Shown here: piece by piece, positions 51,075-60,192 of the stretch
Layout: every line of letters starts with the position of its first letter
Numbering within the stretch: the first letter of the stretch is position 1
Assembly: GCF_024498135.1 (NCBI RefSeq)
Contig: NZ_JANHOH010000001.1
Location: 2,046,001 to 2,110,000 of the forward strand
Reading direction: 5' to 3'
DNA from: Mucilaginibacter aquariorum
Lineage (GTDB): Bacteria; Bacteroidota; Bacteroidia; Sphingobacteriales; Sphingobacteriaceae
DNA length: 64,000 nucleotides
Notes under the pieces: generated by a model
Databases searched by the model: none
What the model was told of the DNA's origin: nothing
Seen by the model: only the letters and a program-made list of their open reading frames with translations
Program-made: the position numbers and the translations under genes

Positions 51075-51161
51075 AGGTTAGAGGTTAGAGGTTAGAGGTT
51101 AGAGGTTAGAGGTTAGAGGTTAGAGGTTAGAGGTTAGAGGTTAGAGGTTAGAGGTTAGAGG
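51071..51161 (+). repeat. 13 perfect tandem copies of TTAGAGG
   Basis: Ninety-one bp of the heptamer TTAGAGG without a single variation, starting at the stop codon of the upstream gene. A perfect array of this length is expected to change copy number by replication slippage. Confidence 0.95.
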
Positions 51162-51225
51162 TGAATGCTTCTCTGGCTACTTTGTTTTAAAAAATCACTA
51201 ATTCACTAAATCAATAATTCACTAA

Positions 51226-53586
51226 TTAAAACGGTAGCCCTATGCCAAAGTTAAGCTGCATAAAACCGTAGTTTTCGCCGTTGGTTACTTTATAATTTTG
51301 TTTGAAAGGGCCCTCGCTAAACAGTTCGCCAAAGTGTTTAACAAATACCCATTGGTCAGATCCGGTAAACTGTGGGTCTTTAAATTTAAAGGCAGCATCC
51401 AGCCTGAATATGAAGAAGTTTAGATCAAACCTTAAACCTGTACCAATACCAATAGCGGTAGATTGCAGAATATTATTAAATCTAAATTCGCCATTAGGGT
51501 TATCGCTTGTTTTGTGCAAACGCCAAACGTTACCCGCATCCATAAAAAACGCGCCCTTTAACTTCGCGCCAAAAAAGTTATCGGCCAATTTATAGCGGTA
51601 TTCGGCATTGGCAACAATTTTTATTTCGCCAAACTGGTCAAGATATTTCAGGCGGGCGCGGGCTGTATCGGCAGTTCCGCCTGTTCCATAGCTTGCCCGG
51701 TTAAATTGCCCGGGGCCTAAAGTACGCGGCAACCACGCGCGGATATCGTTTGCACCACCTGTGTAAAAATTCTTCTCAAATATTAACTGGTTACTATTGC
51801 CATAAGGCACACCAATACCCGGGTTAAAGCGGAATATAAATTGTTTTTCGCCGCCTAAGCTACGGTACCAGCGGTAATCTATTTCTGTTTTTACGTATTG
51901 CGAAAAGGCATATCCAAACATAGTGCTTTGCCCAAGGGTATCTTTCGGCGCTTTTATCAGCTTGCTTAACAGGCTAAGCGTACCGCCGCCTAAATCTATC
52001 CCGCCCCTAAAATAAATGAAGTTTTTGTATGAATTTAACTCCTGTGCATTGTATTGAAAGGTATACTGACTACCCGATGTAAACGTGGTACGACCTATCA
52101 GGTACACATACGAATAACGGTTTTGCCTTAACAATTCCGCTTTGGCAACAGGATCAATACTCCCGCTGGAAAATTCAATGTTAATAGGGGTTACAGAGTG
52201 CTGCTTGCGGGCGGTCTCAAAAAAGTCGTAAGTAATAGAGTTGATGAAACTTTTACGCTCCACCAAACCCTTTTGGTAAAACAGCTGAAAATTGGTTGAA
52301 AACGTTGTATGCGGAACACCAAATTTAGCCAGGTTTGGAAATTTAAACGGCAAGAGCAATCTTGGGTAAACAACACTTACCCCAGCCCTAAAATCCTGGT
52401 TCTGGATCCCCTCGTTAACAGCTGAGTTACCGTTATCAAACAATATGCTCCAGTTTAGTTTTACCTGCAATATAGCCGCCTGCTTAAAAATATTACGGTT
52501 AGTAAAAGTATTACCCAGGTTATAGCCAAAGCGACCCTGATTAAACAAAAACTCGGCCTCCACCCTGTCCGTCATCCGTTTAAGGGGAACAATATCAATT
52601 TTTGAGTTTAAGCGATTAGTACTATCAGGCAGTTTCTCATAGGTTGGATTGGGCACATTCCTGAACACATTTAACTCCGATAGCCGGGTTGTAGTCAGCG
52701 TTTGCTTATCAATATCATACAGCTCGCCTTTTCTTTGAAAAACGTAATCGGTAGCTGTACGCGGCTTAAACCTGCCCGAAAAATCAACAAACCTAAACTG
52801 GGTATCAACTTGTATGGTATCGGCTTTACCGGGGGTTCGGCCGCTGCTGCGTGCAATGGTAATTAATGTATTGTTGATGGTGTATATCGGGTGTTCTTTT
52901 TTGCCATCTGGGTTATCAATGGTCATCACCAAATCAACAACACTGTTGTTAAAGCTGGAATCGGGCAGGTAATTAATATACTGGCGATAAAAATCGAAGT
53001 AACCGTTACGCTTCATCACCAGGTAAAACTGGTCGCGGTCATAAGCCAAACTATCGGTATCAAAACGGCTGCCTTTGTTAACGTGCGAGTATAACTTACG
53101 GGTATCCTTATATAATTTTCTTACTTTTTCATCGGCAATGCTGTCCCTAAAATTACGGATCTTAAACAGCGGGCCTTCGGTGGCTGTAAATATAAGCTGG
53201 GCTTTTTTCTTTTTTACGATGATGGAATCGGCAACCTTTGCTTTCAGATAGCCCTTGTTCACCAAATACTTTTGAATTTGCAGGCGCGAAAACTCTACCA
53301 GGTTACTATCCAGCAAAGCGGGGGCCTCGCCAATTTTACGTTTACCTTTTTGGCTAAATAAATAATAAAACTGCAGGTTTAGCCAGTTATTTGGCTGCTG
53401 CTCTTTATCAACGTAATTTATGGCAGCTTCAGCAAACTCTTTATCAATACCTTTGATGGTAACTTTGCGCACAATGGCCTGGTTATCTTTTAACCCGCGT
53501 GTAACACTACAGCCGGCGCTAATAATAACCATCAAAATACTTAATATTGCAAGACGGAAATGACCGGGTGTATTATATGCTTTCAA
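51226..53586 (-). CDS. TamL-type BamA/TamA family outer membrane lipoprotein
   Basis: A 786-residue Omp85-superfamily protein. A lipoprotein signal peptide with lipobox IISAGC (Cys26) precedes POTRA-like repeats (about 35-330) and a C-terminal 16-strand barrel with KLNWSILFDNGNS, FYTGGANDIRAWLPRTLGPG and a terminal ...FGIGLPF. Bacteroidota replace TamA with this lipidated TamL, which works in outer membrane assembly with a TamB homologue. The start is TTG, since the only ATG nearby would cut away the signal peptide; this start overlaps the start of the TrmH-type gene on the other strand by 10 bp. Confidence 0.85.
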   Translation of the reverse strand: MKAYNTPGHFRLAILSILMVIISAGCSVTRGLKDNQAIVRKVTIKGIDKEFAEAAINYVDKEQQPNNWLNLQFYYLFSQKGKRKIGEAPALLDSNLVEFSRLQIQKYLVNKGYLKAKVADSIIVKKKKAQLIFTATEGPLFKIRNFRDSIADEKVRKLYKDTRKLYSHVNKGSRFDTDSLAYDRDQFYLVMKRNGYFDFYRQYINYLPDSSFNNSVVDLVMTIDNPDGKKEHPIYTINNTLITIARSSGRTPGKADTIQVDTQFRFVDFSGRFKPRTATDYVFQRKGELYDIDKQTLTTTRLSELNVFRNVPNPTYEKLPDSTNRLNSKIDIVPLKRMTDRVEAEFLFNQGRFGYNLGNTFTNRNIFKQAAILQVKLNWSILFDNGNSAVNEGIQNQDFRAGVSVVYPRLLLPFKFPNLAKFGVPHTTFSTNFQLFYQKGLVERKSFINSITYDFFETARKQHSVTPINIEFSSGSIDPVAKAELLRQNRYSYVYLIGRTTFTSGSQYTFQYNAQELNSYKNFIYFRGGIDLGGGTLSLLSKLIKAPKDTLGQSTMFGYAFSQYVKTEIDYRWYRSLGGEKQFIFRFNPGIGVPYGNSNQLIFEKNFYTGGANDIRAWLPRTLGPGQFNRASYGTGGTADTARARLKYLDQFGEIKIVANAEYRYKLADNFFGAKLKGAFFMDAGNVWRLHKTSDNPNGEFRFNNILQSTAIGIGTGLRFDLNFFIFRLDAAFKFKDPQFTGSDQWVFVKHFGELFSEGPFKQNYKVTNGENYGFMQLNFGIGLPF

Positions 53587-54326
53587 AATCTCAGATCAGT
53601 TTACTAACGTCCTTGCAACATAAAAAGTTTCGCAGGGAACATGGTTTATTTATGGTAGAAGGATATAAATCAATAACTGAATTTATTGATTCTGATTATC
53701 ACATCCACACTATATATCATACGCCTGATATTACCCCAAAATTGCTTAAATTATCCCAAAAAATAAATTTTCAGGAGATTTCTTTAAACGACCTGCAAAA
53801 AATCAGTGCTTTAAAAAATCCAGCCGACGCAATTGCCACGGTCAATATACCGCAATGGAGCGGCTTAAACTACACAACACTAAAAAATAAGTTTAGTTTG
53901 GTGCTTGATGGTGTACAAGACCCCGGCAACATGGGTACCATCATCCGCACGGCAGATTGGTTTGGTATTACCAACATCATTTGTTCGGAAGATACTGTTG
54001 ATGCTTATAACCCCAAGGTTGTACAGGCTACAATGGGCTCGTTGGCGCGGGTAAATGTTACTTATACCAATTTAGCCGGACTTATTTCGGCGGCAAAACT
54101 GCCTGTTTTTGGCACTTTATTAAATGGTGAAAATATTTATTCAACAAATTTTGGCACCGAAGGATTAATAATAATGGGTAACGAAGGAAACGGCATTAGG
54201 CCTGATATTCAGCAATTAGTGACCAAAGCGATCACCATTCCACGTATTGGGAAGGCCGAATCATTGAATGTTGCGATAGCTACAGCCATATGCTGTTCAG
54301 AACTTAGCGCAAAATCGTTTAAATAA
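53577..54326 (+). CDS. TrmH/SpoU family RNA 2'-O-methyltransferase
   Basis: A 249-residue SpoU methyltransferase. The three knot motifs are DGVQDPGNMGTIIRTADWFG, IIMGNEGNGI and PRIGKAESLNVAIATAICC. An N-terminal substrate-binding domain opens MLSKSQISLLTSLQHKKFR, typical of rRNA-modifying members. Whether rRNA or tRNA is the target is not determined. The gene starts inside the first codons of the divergent tamL. Confidence 0.9.
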   Translation: MLSKSQISLLTSLQHKKFRREHGLFMVEGYKSITEFIDSDYHIHTIYHTPDITPKLLKLSQKINFQEISLNDLQKISALKNPADAIATVNIPQWSGLNYTTLKNKFSLVLDGVQDPGNMGTIIRTADWFGITNIICSEDTVDAYNPKVVQATMGSLARVNVTYTNLAGLISAAKLPVFGTLLNGENIYSTNFGTEGLIIMGNEGNGIRPDIQQLVTKAITIPRIGKAESLNVAIATAICCSELSAKSFK

Positions 54327-54351
54327 AAATTGATTGGCAACAAATAATTAC

Positions 54352-54359
54352 TATTTTTG
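54352..54359 (+). promoter_or_regulatory. promoter -7 element for tRNA-Cys (TATTTTTG)
   Basis: An exact TAnnTTTG match 14 bp upstream of the tRNA-Cys 5' end, with a weak TTGG box further upstream. Confidence 0.6.
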
Positions 54360-54373
54360 CAATCCTTAAAATT

Positions 54374-54444
54374 GGTCGGGTGGCCGAGTGGCTAGGCAGA
54401 GGTCTGCAAAACCTCCTACAGCGGTTCGAATCCGCTCCCGACCT
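54374..54444 (+). tRNA. tRNA-Cys (GCA)
   Basis: A 71-nt cloverleaf: acceptor arms GGTCGGG and CCCGACC, anticodon stem and loop AGGTCTGCAAAACCT with anticodon GCA, and T-arm GCGGTTCGAATCCGC. No CCA is encoded. It is followed 30 bp later by a 58-codon gene. Confidence 0.95.
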
Positions 54445-54474
54445 CAAGGTTAAAAACATTTAAAATAAAAAGTC

Positions 54475-54651
54475 ATGGGCGTTACTCGTTTAAAAAGAAA
54501 AGATAGAAGGAACAAAACTACTTCACGTTTAGAGGTTCAGTTTTTGAAATTAGCTACTAACATTGAGTTAGGAAGCCGTTCTGCAGAGAAAAAAGATAGC
54601 CAGATAGCAAAAAACAATGCTGTTTTAGCTATTGCTGCTGCAGGTAAATAA
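54475..54651 (+). CDS. small basic conserved hypothetical protein (58 aa)
   Basis: A 58-residue protein, MGVTRLKRKDRRNKTTSRLE at the start, basic at the N-terminus and Ala-rich at the end (VLAIAAAGK). I believe short proteins of this type occur next to tRNA-Cys in related Bacteroidota but cannot verify that here. It is followed by a perfect terminator and preceded by tRNA-Cys, so the two may be one transcript. Function unknown. Confidence 0.65.
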   Translation: MGVTRLKRKDRRNKTTSRLEVQFLKLATNIELGSRSAEKKDSQIAKNNAVLAIAAAGK

Positions 54652-54672
54652 TTCTTCTTTTTTAAAGAAACT

Positions 54673-54707
54673 AAAAAGGCGTACCATATACTGGTACGCC
54701 TTTTTTT
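54673..54707 (+). terminator. rho-independent terminator
   Basis: GGCGTACCA pairs perfectly with TGGTACGCC around TATAC, with A-run before and seven T after, 21 bp past the 58-aa gene. Confidence 0.9.
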
Positions 54708-54725
54708 ATGCCGCTACTTTTTATA

Positions 54726-55085
54726 TTACAAGAGCTTACCTACCGGGAAATTCTCTTTATTGTATATCTCTTTCCAGTAATCGCGTACAATTTTTAGCTT
54801 AGGGGTATCGTGCGATTCCTTTACTACCTGTAAAAAATCCGCCTTTACCTGCCCCTTGGCCAGTCGCCCTAAAATAGCATCGTTATATGATGCAACTATC
54901 AATTCAAAAACATGGAACCTGGTTTCATCATCCAGCTCCGTTTTCTTATAATAATCAATAAACTCAGCCACCCTGGCCGGATTAGAGTTAACAATGCCCC
55001 AATCCTGCATATCATCTTTATCAAATTCAATTTTAAGGTGTTTACAAACCTTCTTTAATGCTTCTTCTTCTGTACTTGTATTCAT
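54726..55085 (-). CDS. conserved hypothetical protein
   Basis: A 119-residue, mostly helical, soluble protein (opens MNTSTEEEALKKVCKHLKIE). No motif is recognised. Its ATG follows the pyrD stop codon with no gap (TAG ATG), so it is translated as the second gene of a pyrD operon. Confidence 0.6.
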   Translation of the reverse strand: MNTSTEEEALKKVCKHLKIEFDKDDMQDWGIVNSNPARVAEFIDYYKKTELDDETRFHVFELIVASYNDAILGRLAKGQVKADFLQVVKESHDTPKLKIVRDYWKEIYNKENFPVGKLL

Positions 55086-56126
55086 CTAACGTATATTCAA
55101 AATTTTCTTATTTATTCTTTTTATCAGATCAGGCCCTTCGTATATAAACCCTGTATATAACTGCACTAATGATGCACCGGCTGCTAACTTCTCCATCGCG
55201 TCTTCCGCGGAATGAATGCCACCCACTCCTATAATTGGGAACGAACCGCCAGATGCCTTGTGCAAATAACCGATCACCTCGGTAGAGCGTTTTGTTAATG
55301 GCCTGCCGCTTAACCCACCAGCCTCTTCTTTATGGGCCGATGTTAAGCCATCCCTGCTTATGGTGGTATTGGTGGCTATAATACCGGCAATGCCTGTTTG
55401 TTTTACAATATCGGCAATGTCATCCAATTGCTCATTGGTGAGGTCTGGCGCTATCTTTAAAAGAATAGGTCTGCTTATACCATTCTTACTATTGCGTTGC
55501 TGTAGCGTGTTTAAAATATGCATCAGCGGCTCCTTTTCCTGCAGTTCGCGAAGCCCAGGGGTATTGGGCGAGCTTACGTTCACCACAAAATAATCTACCA
55601 CATCAAAAAGCCTGTCGAAACATTTAATGTAATCGCTTACTGCATCTTCATTTGGGGTTACTTTATTTTTACCGATGTTACCTCCTATGATAAGCGCTTG
55701 CTGCCCCGGTTTAAGGCTTTTGCGGTAAGCGACAATACGCTCGGCAGCAACGTCTACCCCCAAATTATTAAAGCCCATCCGGTTTATCAGCGCTTCATCT
55801 GCCGGCAGGCGAAACATTCTTGGTTTGGGGTTTCCCGGTTGCGGCAAGGGCGTTACAGTACCCACTTCTACAAAGCCGAAGCCCAGGTTACCCATCTCGC
55901 TTATCAGCTCAGCATTTTTATCAAAACCGGCGGCAAGGCCTACCGGGTTTTTAAATTTCAATCCAAAAACCTCCTTTTCCAGGCGTTTATCATCCAGGTC
56001 CCAAATGGCTTTACTTAATGATGCGCCACCCGGGAAACGGTTTAAACGTTGCAGGTTGCGGGTTACAAAATAATGCACGTTCTCCGGGTCGAACTGAAAC
56101 AGCAGGGGTTTAAGCAATTGATACAT
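55086..56126 (-). CDS. pyrD: dihydroorotate dehydrogenase (quinone), class 2
   Basis: A 346-residue membrane-associated flavoenzyme of pyrimidine synthesis. The N-terminal [21 protein letters not shown] helix is the class 2 membrane-binding element; the core includes [26 protein letters not shown] (class 2 catalytic Ser) and [14 protein letters not shown]. Oxidises dihydroorotate with quinone. It heads a two-gene unit with the 119-aa protein. Confidence 0.95.
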   Translation of the reverse strand: MYQLLKPLLFQFDPENVHYFVTRNLQRLNRFPGGASLSKAIWDLDDKRLEKEVFGLKFKNPVGLAAGFDKNAELISEMGNLGFGFVEVGTVTPLPQPGNPKPRMFRLPADEALINRMGFNNLGVDVAAERIVAYRKSLKPGQQALIIGGNIGKNKVTPNEDAVSDYIKCFDRLFDVVDYFVVNVSSPNTPGLRELQEKEPLMHILNTLQQRNSKNGISRPILLKIAPDLTNEQLDDIADIVKQTGIAGIIATNTTISRDGLTSAHKEEAGGLSGRPLTKRSTEVIGYLHKASGGSFPIIGVGGIHSAEDAMEKLAAGASLVQLYTGFIYEGPDLIKRINKKILNIR

Positions 56127-56227
56127 GGCGCGAATTTACCGTTTTTAATAATTAAGGTTTAACATAGATAAGAATATTGTATTTTGGCAAGCCAATTACC
56201 CCCTGTTTTGCGGGCATTATAACATAT

Positions 56228-56995
56228 ATGAAAGATAATAACCAGAACTCACGTCGCAATTTTATAAAAAATACCGCTGTAGGCGCAGTTGCCGCAATCA
56301 GCATCCCGCAAATAGTATCTGCAGCCACTACAAACTATGCAGGCAAAAAAGTGCTGCTAACAGATAATGATGTGATCCTTTTTCAGGGTGATTCTATCAC
56401 CGATTGGGGCCGCGACCATAAAAAAACCGTACCAAACGACACCGGCGCGTTAGGCAACGGCTATGCTCTGCTTACCGCGGGCGAGCTACTGGCAAAGTAC
56501 CCTCAAAAAAAGCTACAGATTTACAACAAGGGCATAAGCGGCAACAAGGTGTATCAACTGGCCGAAAGATGGGATACCGACTGTATTGCTCTTAAACCTA
56601 CTGTGGTGAGCATCCACATTGGCGTTAACGATTTTTGGCATACACTTGGCGGCGGCTACACCGGCACTATTGAAACCTATATAACCGATTACAAGAAGTT
56701 ACTGGATCGTACGCTAAAAGAATTACCGGGTGTAAAACTAATTATTGGCGAGCCATTTGCCATGATAGGCACTAAAGCTGTTGATGCCAGATGGTACCCA
56801 ACGTTTGACCTATTCCGTAAAGCAGCCCGAGATATAGCTGCCGAATACAACGCGCCGTTCATCCCCTACCAAACCATATTTAATGATGCCGTTAAAAGCG
56901 CACCTGCCACCTACTGGACACTGGATGGCGTACACCCCAGTATTGCCGGCGAAAGGCTGATGGCACAAGGATGGCTGGCAACCGTAAACGGTTAG
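56228..56995 (+). CDS. secreted SGNH/GDSL hydrolase with Tat-type signal
   Basis: A 255-residue hydrolase. The N-terminus SRRNFIKNTAVGAVAAIS carries a twin-arginine motif. SGNH blocks are visible: FQGDSITDWG (Ser block), the Gly in NKGISGNKVYQLAERW, Asn in IHIGVNDFW and the catalytic Asp/His in LDGVHPSIAGE. Probably a periplasmic esterase acting on carbohydrate esters; the substrate is not known. Confidence 0.85.
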   Translation: MKDNNQNSRRNFIKNTAVGAVAAISIPQIVSAATTNYAGKKVLLTDNDVILFQGDSITDWGRDHKKTVPNDTGALGNGYALLTAGELLAKYPQKKLQIYNKGISGNKVYQLAERWDTDCIALKPTVVSIHIGVNDFWHTLGGGYTGTIETYITDYKKLLDRTLKELPGVKLIIGEPFAMIGTKAVDARWYPTFDLFRKAARDIAAEYNAPFIPYQTIFNDAVKSAPATYWTLDGVHPSIAGERLMAQGWLATVNG

Positions 56996-57105
56996 TGATT
57001 AGTTAATTGATGATCAGAGATTGGTAATTGGCATATTACCGTCACAAACACTAACCTCTGGTCACTAATCTCTAATCTCTCTTTTGAGGCTTCCCCATAA
57101 AAGCG

Positions 57106-57113
57106 TATCTTTG
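57106..57113 (+). promoter_or_regulatory. promoter for the ABC-F gene (TTTG, 19 bp, TATCTTTG)
   Basis: The strongest promoter in the window: -33 TTTG at 57083-57086, a 19-bp spacer and -7 TATCTTTG at 57106-57113. The ATG follows 8 bp later, so the mRNA has almost no leader. Confidence 0.75.
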
Positions 57114-57121
57114 CGCCCGAA

Positions 57122-59044
57122 ATGATAGCTATAAATAACCTTACGTTCGAGATTGGTGCGCGTGCCCTGTATGATGAAGCCAACTGGCATATAAAACCAG
57201 GAGAAAAAATTGGCCTTATAGGCGCTAACGGTACGGGTAAAACCACGCTGTTAAAGATCATTGTTGGCGATTACAAACCCACATCGGGCACTATATCAAT
57301 GGCTAAGGACCTTACCATGGGTTACCTTAACCAGGACTTGCTATCTTACTCATCTGATAAAAACATTGTGCATGTTGCCATGGAAGCCTTTGAGCGCCAA
57401 AACCAGCTGCACGACGAGATAGAGGTGCTTCTTAAAAAACTGGAAACAGATTATACCGAAGACCTATTGCACAAACTAAGCGATAAACAGCACGAGTTTG
57501 AACTGCTTGACGGTTATAACATCGAGTACAAAGCACACGAAATTTTAGCGGGCCTTGGTTTTAGCGAAGCTGATTGCGAGCGTAAACTAAGCACCTTTAG
57601 CGGTGGATGGCGTATGCGTGTAATGTTGGCCAAGATCCTTTTACAGGCTCCTGATATCCTATTGCTGGATGAGCCTACCAACCACCTTGACTTACCATCG
57701 ATACAATGGCTGGAAGATTATCTGAAAGCATTTAGCGGCGCTATTATCATTGTATCGCACGATAGGTGGTTCCTGGATAAGGTGATTAACCGTACGGTTG
57801 AATCGCGCAAGGGAAAATTGAATGTATATGCAGGTAACTATACTTTCTATCTGGAAGAAAAAGCCCAAAGGGCCGAAATTCAGCGTGGCGAGTTTAAAAA
57901 CCAGCAATCAAAAATAAAACAGGAAGAGCGTTTAATTGAGCGTTTCCGTGCCAAGGCGTCAAAAGCAAAAATGGCGCAGTCGCGTATAAAAATGCTGGAT
58001 AAACTGGAGCGTGTTGATGATGTGGATGATGATAACCCTGAGGTTAACTTCAGCTTCCGTTTCAGCAAACAATCGGGCCGCCATGTAACCACTTTAGAGC
58101 ACATCACCAAAAAATATCCTTCAATTGATATTTTGGATGATGCCGAAGCGCTTATTGAAAAGGGCGATAAGATAGCCCTGATAGGTGCCAACGGTAAAGG
58201 TAAATCAACCCTGCTGCGTATTGTAGCCGGTGCCGATAAAGAATTTGAAGGTACTGCCATAACAGGCCATAACGTTACGCAAACCTTCTTTGCGCAGCAC
58301 CAGTTAGAAAGCCTGCACCTGGAGCACCAGATCTTACAGGAGCTACAATCTTTCGCCCCAAAACATACCGATACGGAGCTGCGCTCTATATTAGGTTCGT
58401 TCTTATTCACCGGCGATGATGTATTCAAGAAGATCAAGGTACTATCGGGTGGTGAAAAATCGCGCGTAGCGCTGGCAAAAGCATTAACTGCTGATGCCAA
58501 CTTCCTGGTACTGGATGAGCCTACCAATCACCTGGATATGGCTTCGGTTAATATATTGATACAGGCTTTACAACAGTACGAAGGTACGGTGATCGTAGTA
58601 TCGCACGATAGGTATTTCCTTGATAATGTGGCCAACAAAATTTGGTTTATAGAGAACCAGAAGATAAAACAATACCCGGGCACTTACGCCGAGTATGATG
58701 AGTGGAATGCCAAACGCAAACTGGACCCTAAGGTAGAAGCACCTGCCCCTCAGCCAAAAAAGGAAGAGAAAAAACCGGAACCTGTTAAGCAGCCACAAGG
58801 CGAAAATAAATCGCAGCAGCTAAAAAAACTTAACAACGACCTTACCAAAATGGAAGAGCATATTGCAAACCTGGAAAAAGAGATAAAGCAATTTGAAGCC
58901 CAGCTGGCTGACGAGAGCATATATAACCAGGCCGACAAGCTGAAGCAGATAAACAATAATTATCAGCTTAAAAAAATGGAGCTTGGCGAGTACCAGCAAA
59001 AATGGGAAGCCCTGGCCGACCAGATAATGGAACTGGAAGCTTAA
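57122..59044 (+). CDS. ABC-F family ATPase (ribosome-associated)
   Basis: A 640-residue protein with two ABC modules and no membrane domain. Walker A motifs are GANGTGKTTLLKI and GANGKGKSTLLRI; signature motifs are STFSGGWRMRVMLAK and LSGGEKSRVALAK; both modules have LLDEPTNHLDL/LDEPTNHLDMA. A Lys/Pro-rich linker and coiled-coil domain (about 545-640) suggest the Uup branch. ABC-F proteins act on the ribosome as translation factors or give antibiotic resistance; nothing specifies a resistance role here. Confidence 0.92.
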   Translation: MIAINNLTFEIGARALYDEANWHIKPGEKIGLIGANGTGKTTLLKIIVGDYKPTSGTISMAKDLTMGYLNQDLLSYSSDKNIVHVAMEAFERQNQLHDEIEVLLKKLETDYTEDLLHKLSDKQHEFELLDGYNIEYKAHEILAGLGFSEADCERKLSTFSGGWRMRVMLAKILLQAPDILLLDEPTNHLDLPSIQWLEDYLKAFSGAIIIVSHDRWFLDKVINRTVESRKGKLNVYAGNYTFYLEEKAQRAEIQRGEFKNQQSKIKQEERLIERFRAKASKAKMAQSRIKMLDKLERVDDVDDDNPEVNFSFRFSKQSGRHVTTLEHITKKYPSIDILDDAEALIEKGDKIALIGANGKGKSTLLRIVAGADKEFEGTAITGHNVTQTFFAQHQLESLHLEHQILQELQSFAPKHTDTELRSILGSFLFTGDDVFKKIKVLSGGEKSRVALAKALTADANFLVLDEPTNHLDMASVNILIQALQQYEGTVIVVSHDRYFLDNVANKIWFIENQKIKQYPGTYAEYDEWNAKRKLDPKVEAPAPQPKKEEKKPEPVKQPQGENKSQQLKKLNNDLTKMEEHIANLEKEIKQFEAQLADESIYNQADKLKQINNNYQLKKMELGEYQQKWEALADQIMELEA

Positions 59045-59062
59045 ACGCTTTAAAATAACAGA

Positions 59063-59090
59063 GGCAGTTGCTAAGCAGCTGCCTTTTTTT
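59063..59090 (+). terminator. rho-independent terminator of the ABC-F gene
   Basis: GGCAGTTGC pairs with GCAGCTGCC (one T-G pair) around TAA, then T7, 18 bp past the stop codon. Confidence 0.8.
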
Positions 59091-59127
59091 ATTTATAGTT
59101 TTGTAGCTTTAAGCGCCATACTAAATT

Positions 59128-59553
59128 ATGCCTTATCAACACAAAAAACTTACTTACTGGGTTTTAATAACCAACTGTTTAATAATTATTGGCGCCGGGC
59201 ATGGCATAGCGCCAATACTGTTCTTAGAGTTTATTCTTCCCTTTAATATGGGATCTGATGGATTTGATTTTTGTGTTGGCCTACATTGCAGTTATGATCA
59301 ATCATTATTCTTAACTGCAATATTATCCTTTTGCGGCCAGCTTCTTTTGTTGATCGCTAATAGCGAAGAATCAAGTATTAGCAGGATTGCTAGCTTAACA
59401 TTTATGTGGTTAGGGCTTTTTTACATATGCCATAACTTCGATGAGATAGCAACAATTACTTTAATTTATGCCTCACCTTTTATTATCACATCAGGCTACC
59501 TTATTTATCTAATTATCAACGGCGTATTCAAAAAACAACAATTCGGCAGCTAA
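59128..59553 (+). CDS. small polytopic membrane protein
   Basis: A 141-residue protein with four hydrophobic stretches (about 10-30, 60-80, 85-105 and 112-133). No family is recognised. It is followed closely by a P-loop gene, which may be its operon partner. Codon use is more AT-rich than in its neighbours. Confidence 0.5.
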   Translation: MPYQHKKLTYWVLITNCLIIIGAGHGIAPILFLEFILPFNMGSDGFDFCVGLHCSYDQSLFLTAILSFCGQLLLLIANSEESSISRIASLTFMWLGLFYICHNFDEIATITLIYASPFIITSGYLIYLIINGVFKKQQFGS

Positions 59554-59574
59554 CTTTTTTTGTTTGCAACCAAT

Positions 59575-60114
59575 ATGAAAATACATATTATGGGCGCATC
59601 CTGCGCAGGTTCAACCACATTAGGGACAGCTTTAGCCCAACGCCTGGGTTATACTTATTTAGATACCGATAAATACTTCTGGCAACCATCAGCAATCCCC
59701 TTTACTGTAAAACGCGAAGCCGGCGAAAAAATAGCGATGCTTAAAAGCGATTTTTCTGCAAATACTGATGTCATAGTTGGCGGTTCACTGGTAAGCTGGG
59801 GCGATGAGTGGCTAAGCCTTTTTGATTTGGTTGTGTTTTTATATATCCCCAACAAGGTAAGGATGCAGCGCCTTCATCAGCGTGAAATTGAGCGATATGG
59901 CGATAAAATACTTACAGACCCCTTCCGGATAGAGCAATATAAACGCTTTAAGGATTGGGCCAATGGTTATGATGATAACACCACCAATGGCCGTAACCTT
60001 AAGGTGCACCAGCTTTGGCTGGATAAAACAAATTGCCTCATACTCAAAATTGAAGGCGATACATCTGTTGATGAAAGGATTGACCTGATTATAGACAAAT
60101 TGCAAAGCGTTTAA
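59575..60114 (+). CDS. P-loop kinase-like protein
   Basis: A 179-residue protein with Walker A GASCAGSTTLG at 7-17, a DTDKYFW acceptor-binding-like motif and VVFLYIPNKVRMQRLHQRE, as in adenylate-kinase-like small-molecule kinases. The acceptor is unknown. The ATG at MKIHIMG is chosen over a longer TTG start. Confidence 0.75.
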   Translation: MKIHIMGASCAGSTTLGTALAQRLGYTYLDTDKYFWQPSAIPFTVKREAGEKIAMLKSDFSANTDVIVGGSLVSWGDEWLSLFDLVVFLYIPNKVRMQRLHQREIERYGDKILTDPFRIEQYKRFKDWANGYDDNTTNGRNLKVHQLWLDKTNCLILKIEGDTSVDERIDLIIDKLQSV

Positions 60115-60192
60115 TATATCCTAACGCTGCCGCGACCTTTCAGCTCGTGGTATCTCTTGTTCGGCATTACAAAAATTCACTACCTTGTGTTG

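Noticed and set aside
51071-51161. telomere or CRISPR interpretation of the TTAGAGG array
   Set aside because: The repeats are perfect and contiguous with no spacers, and sit inside a chromosome-like gene context, so simple slippage is the plain reading.
57880-58527. 215-codon minus-strand frame opposite the ABC-F gene
   Set aside because: Antisense shadow of a strongly conserved gene; Ser/Cys-rich, no motif.
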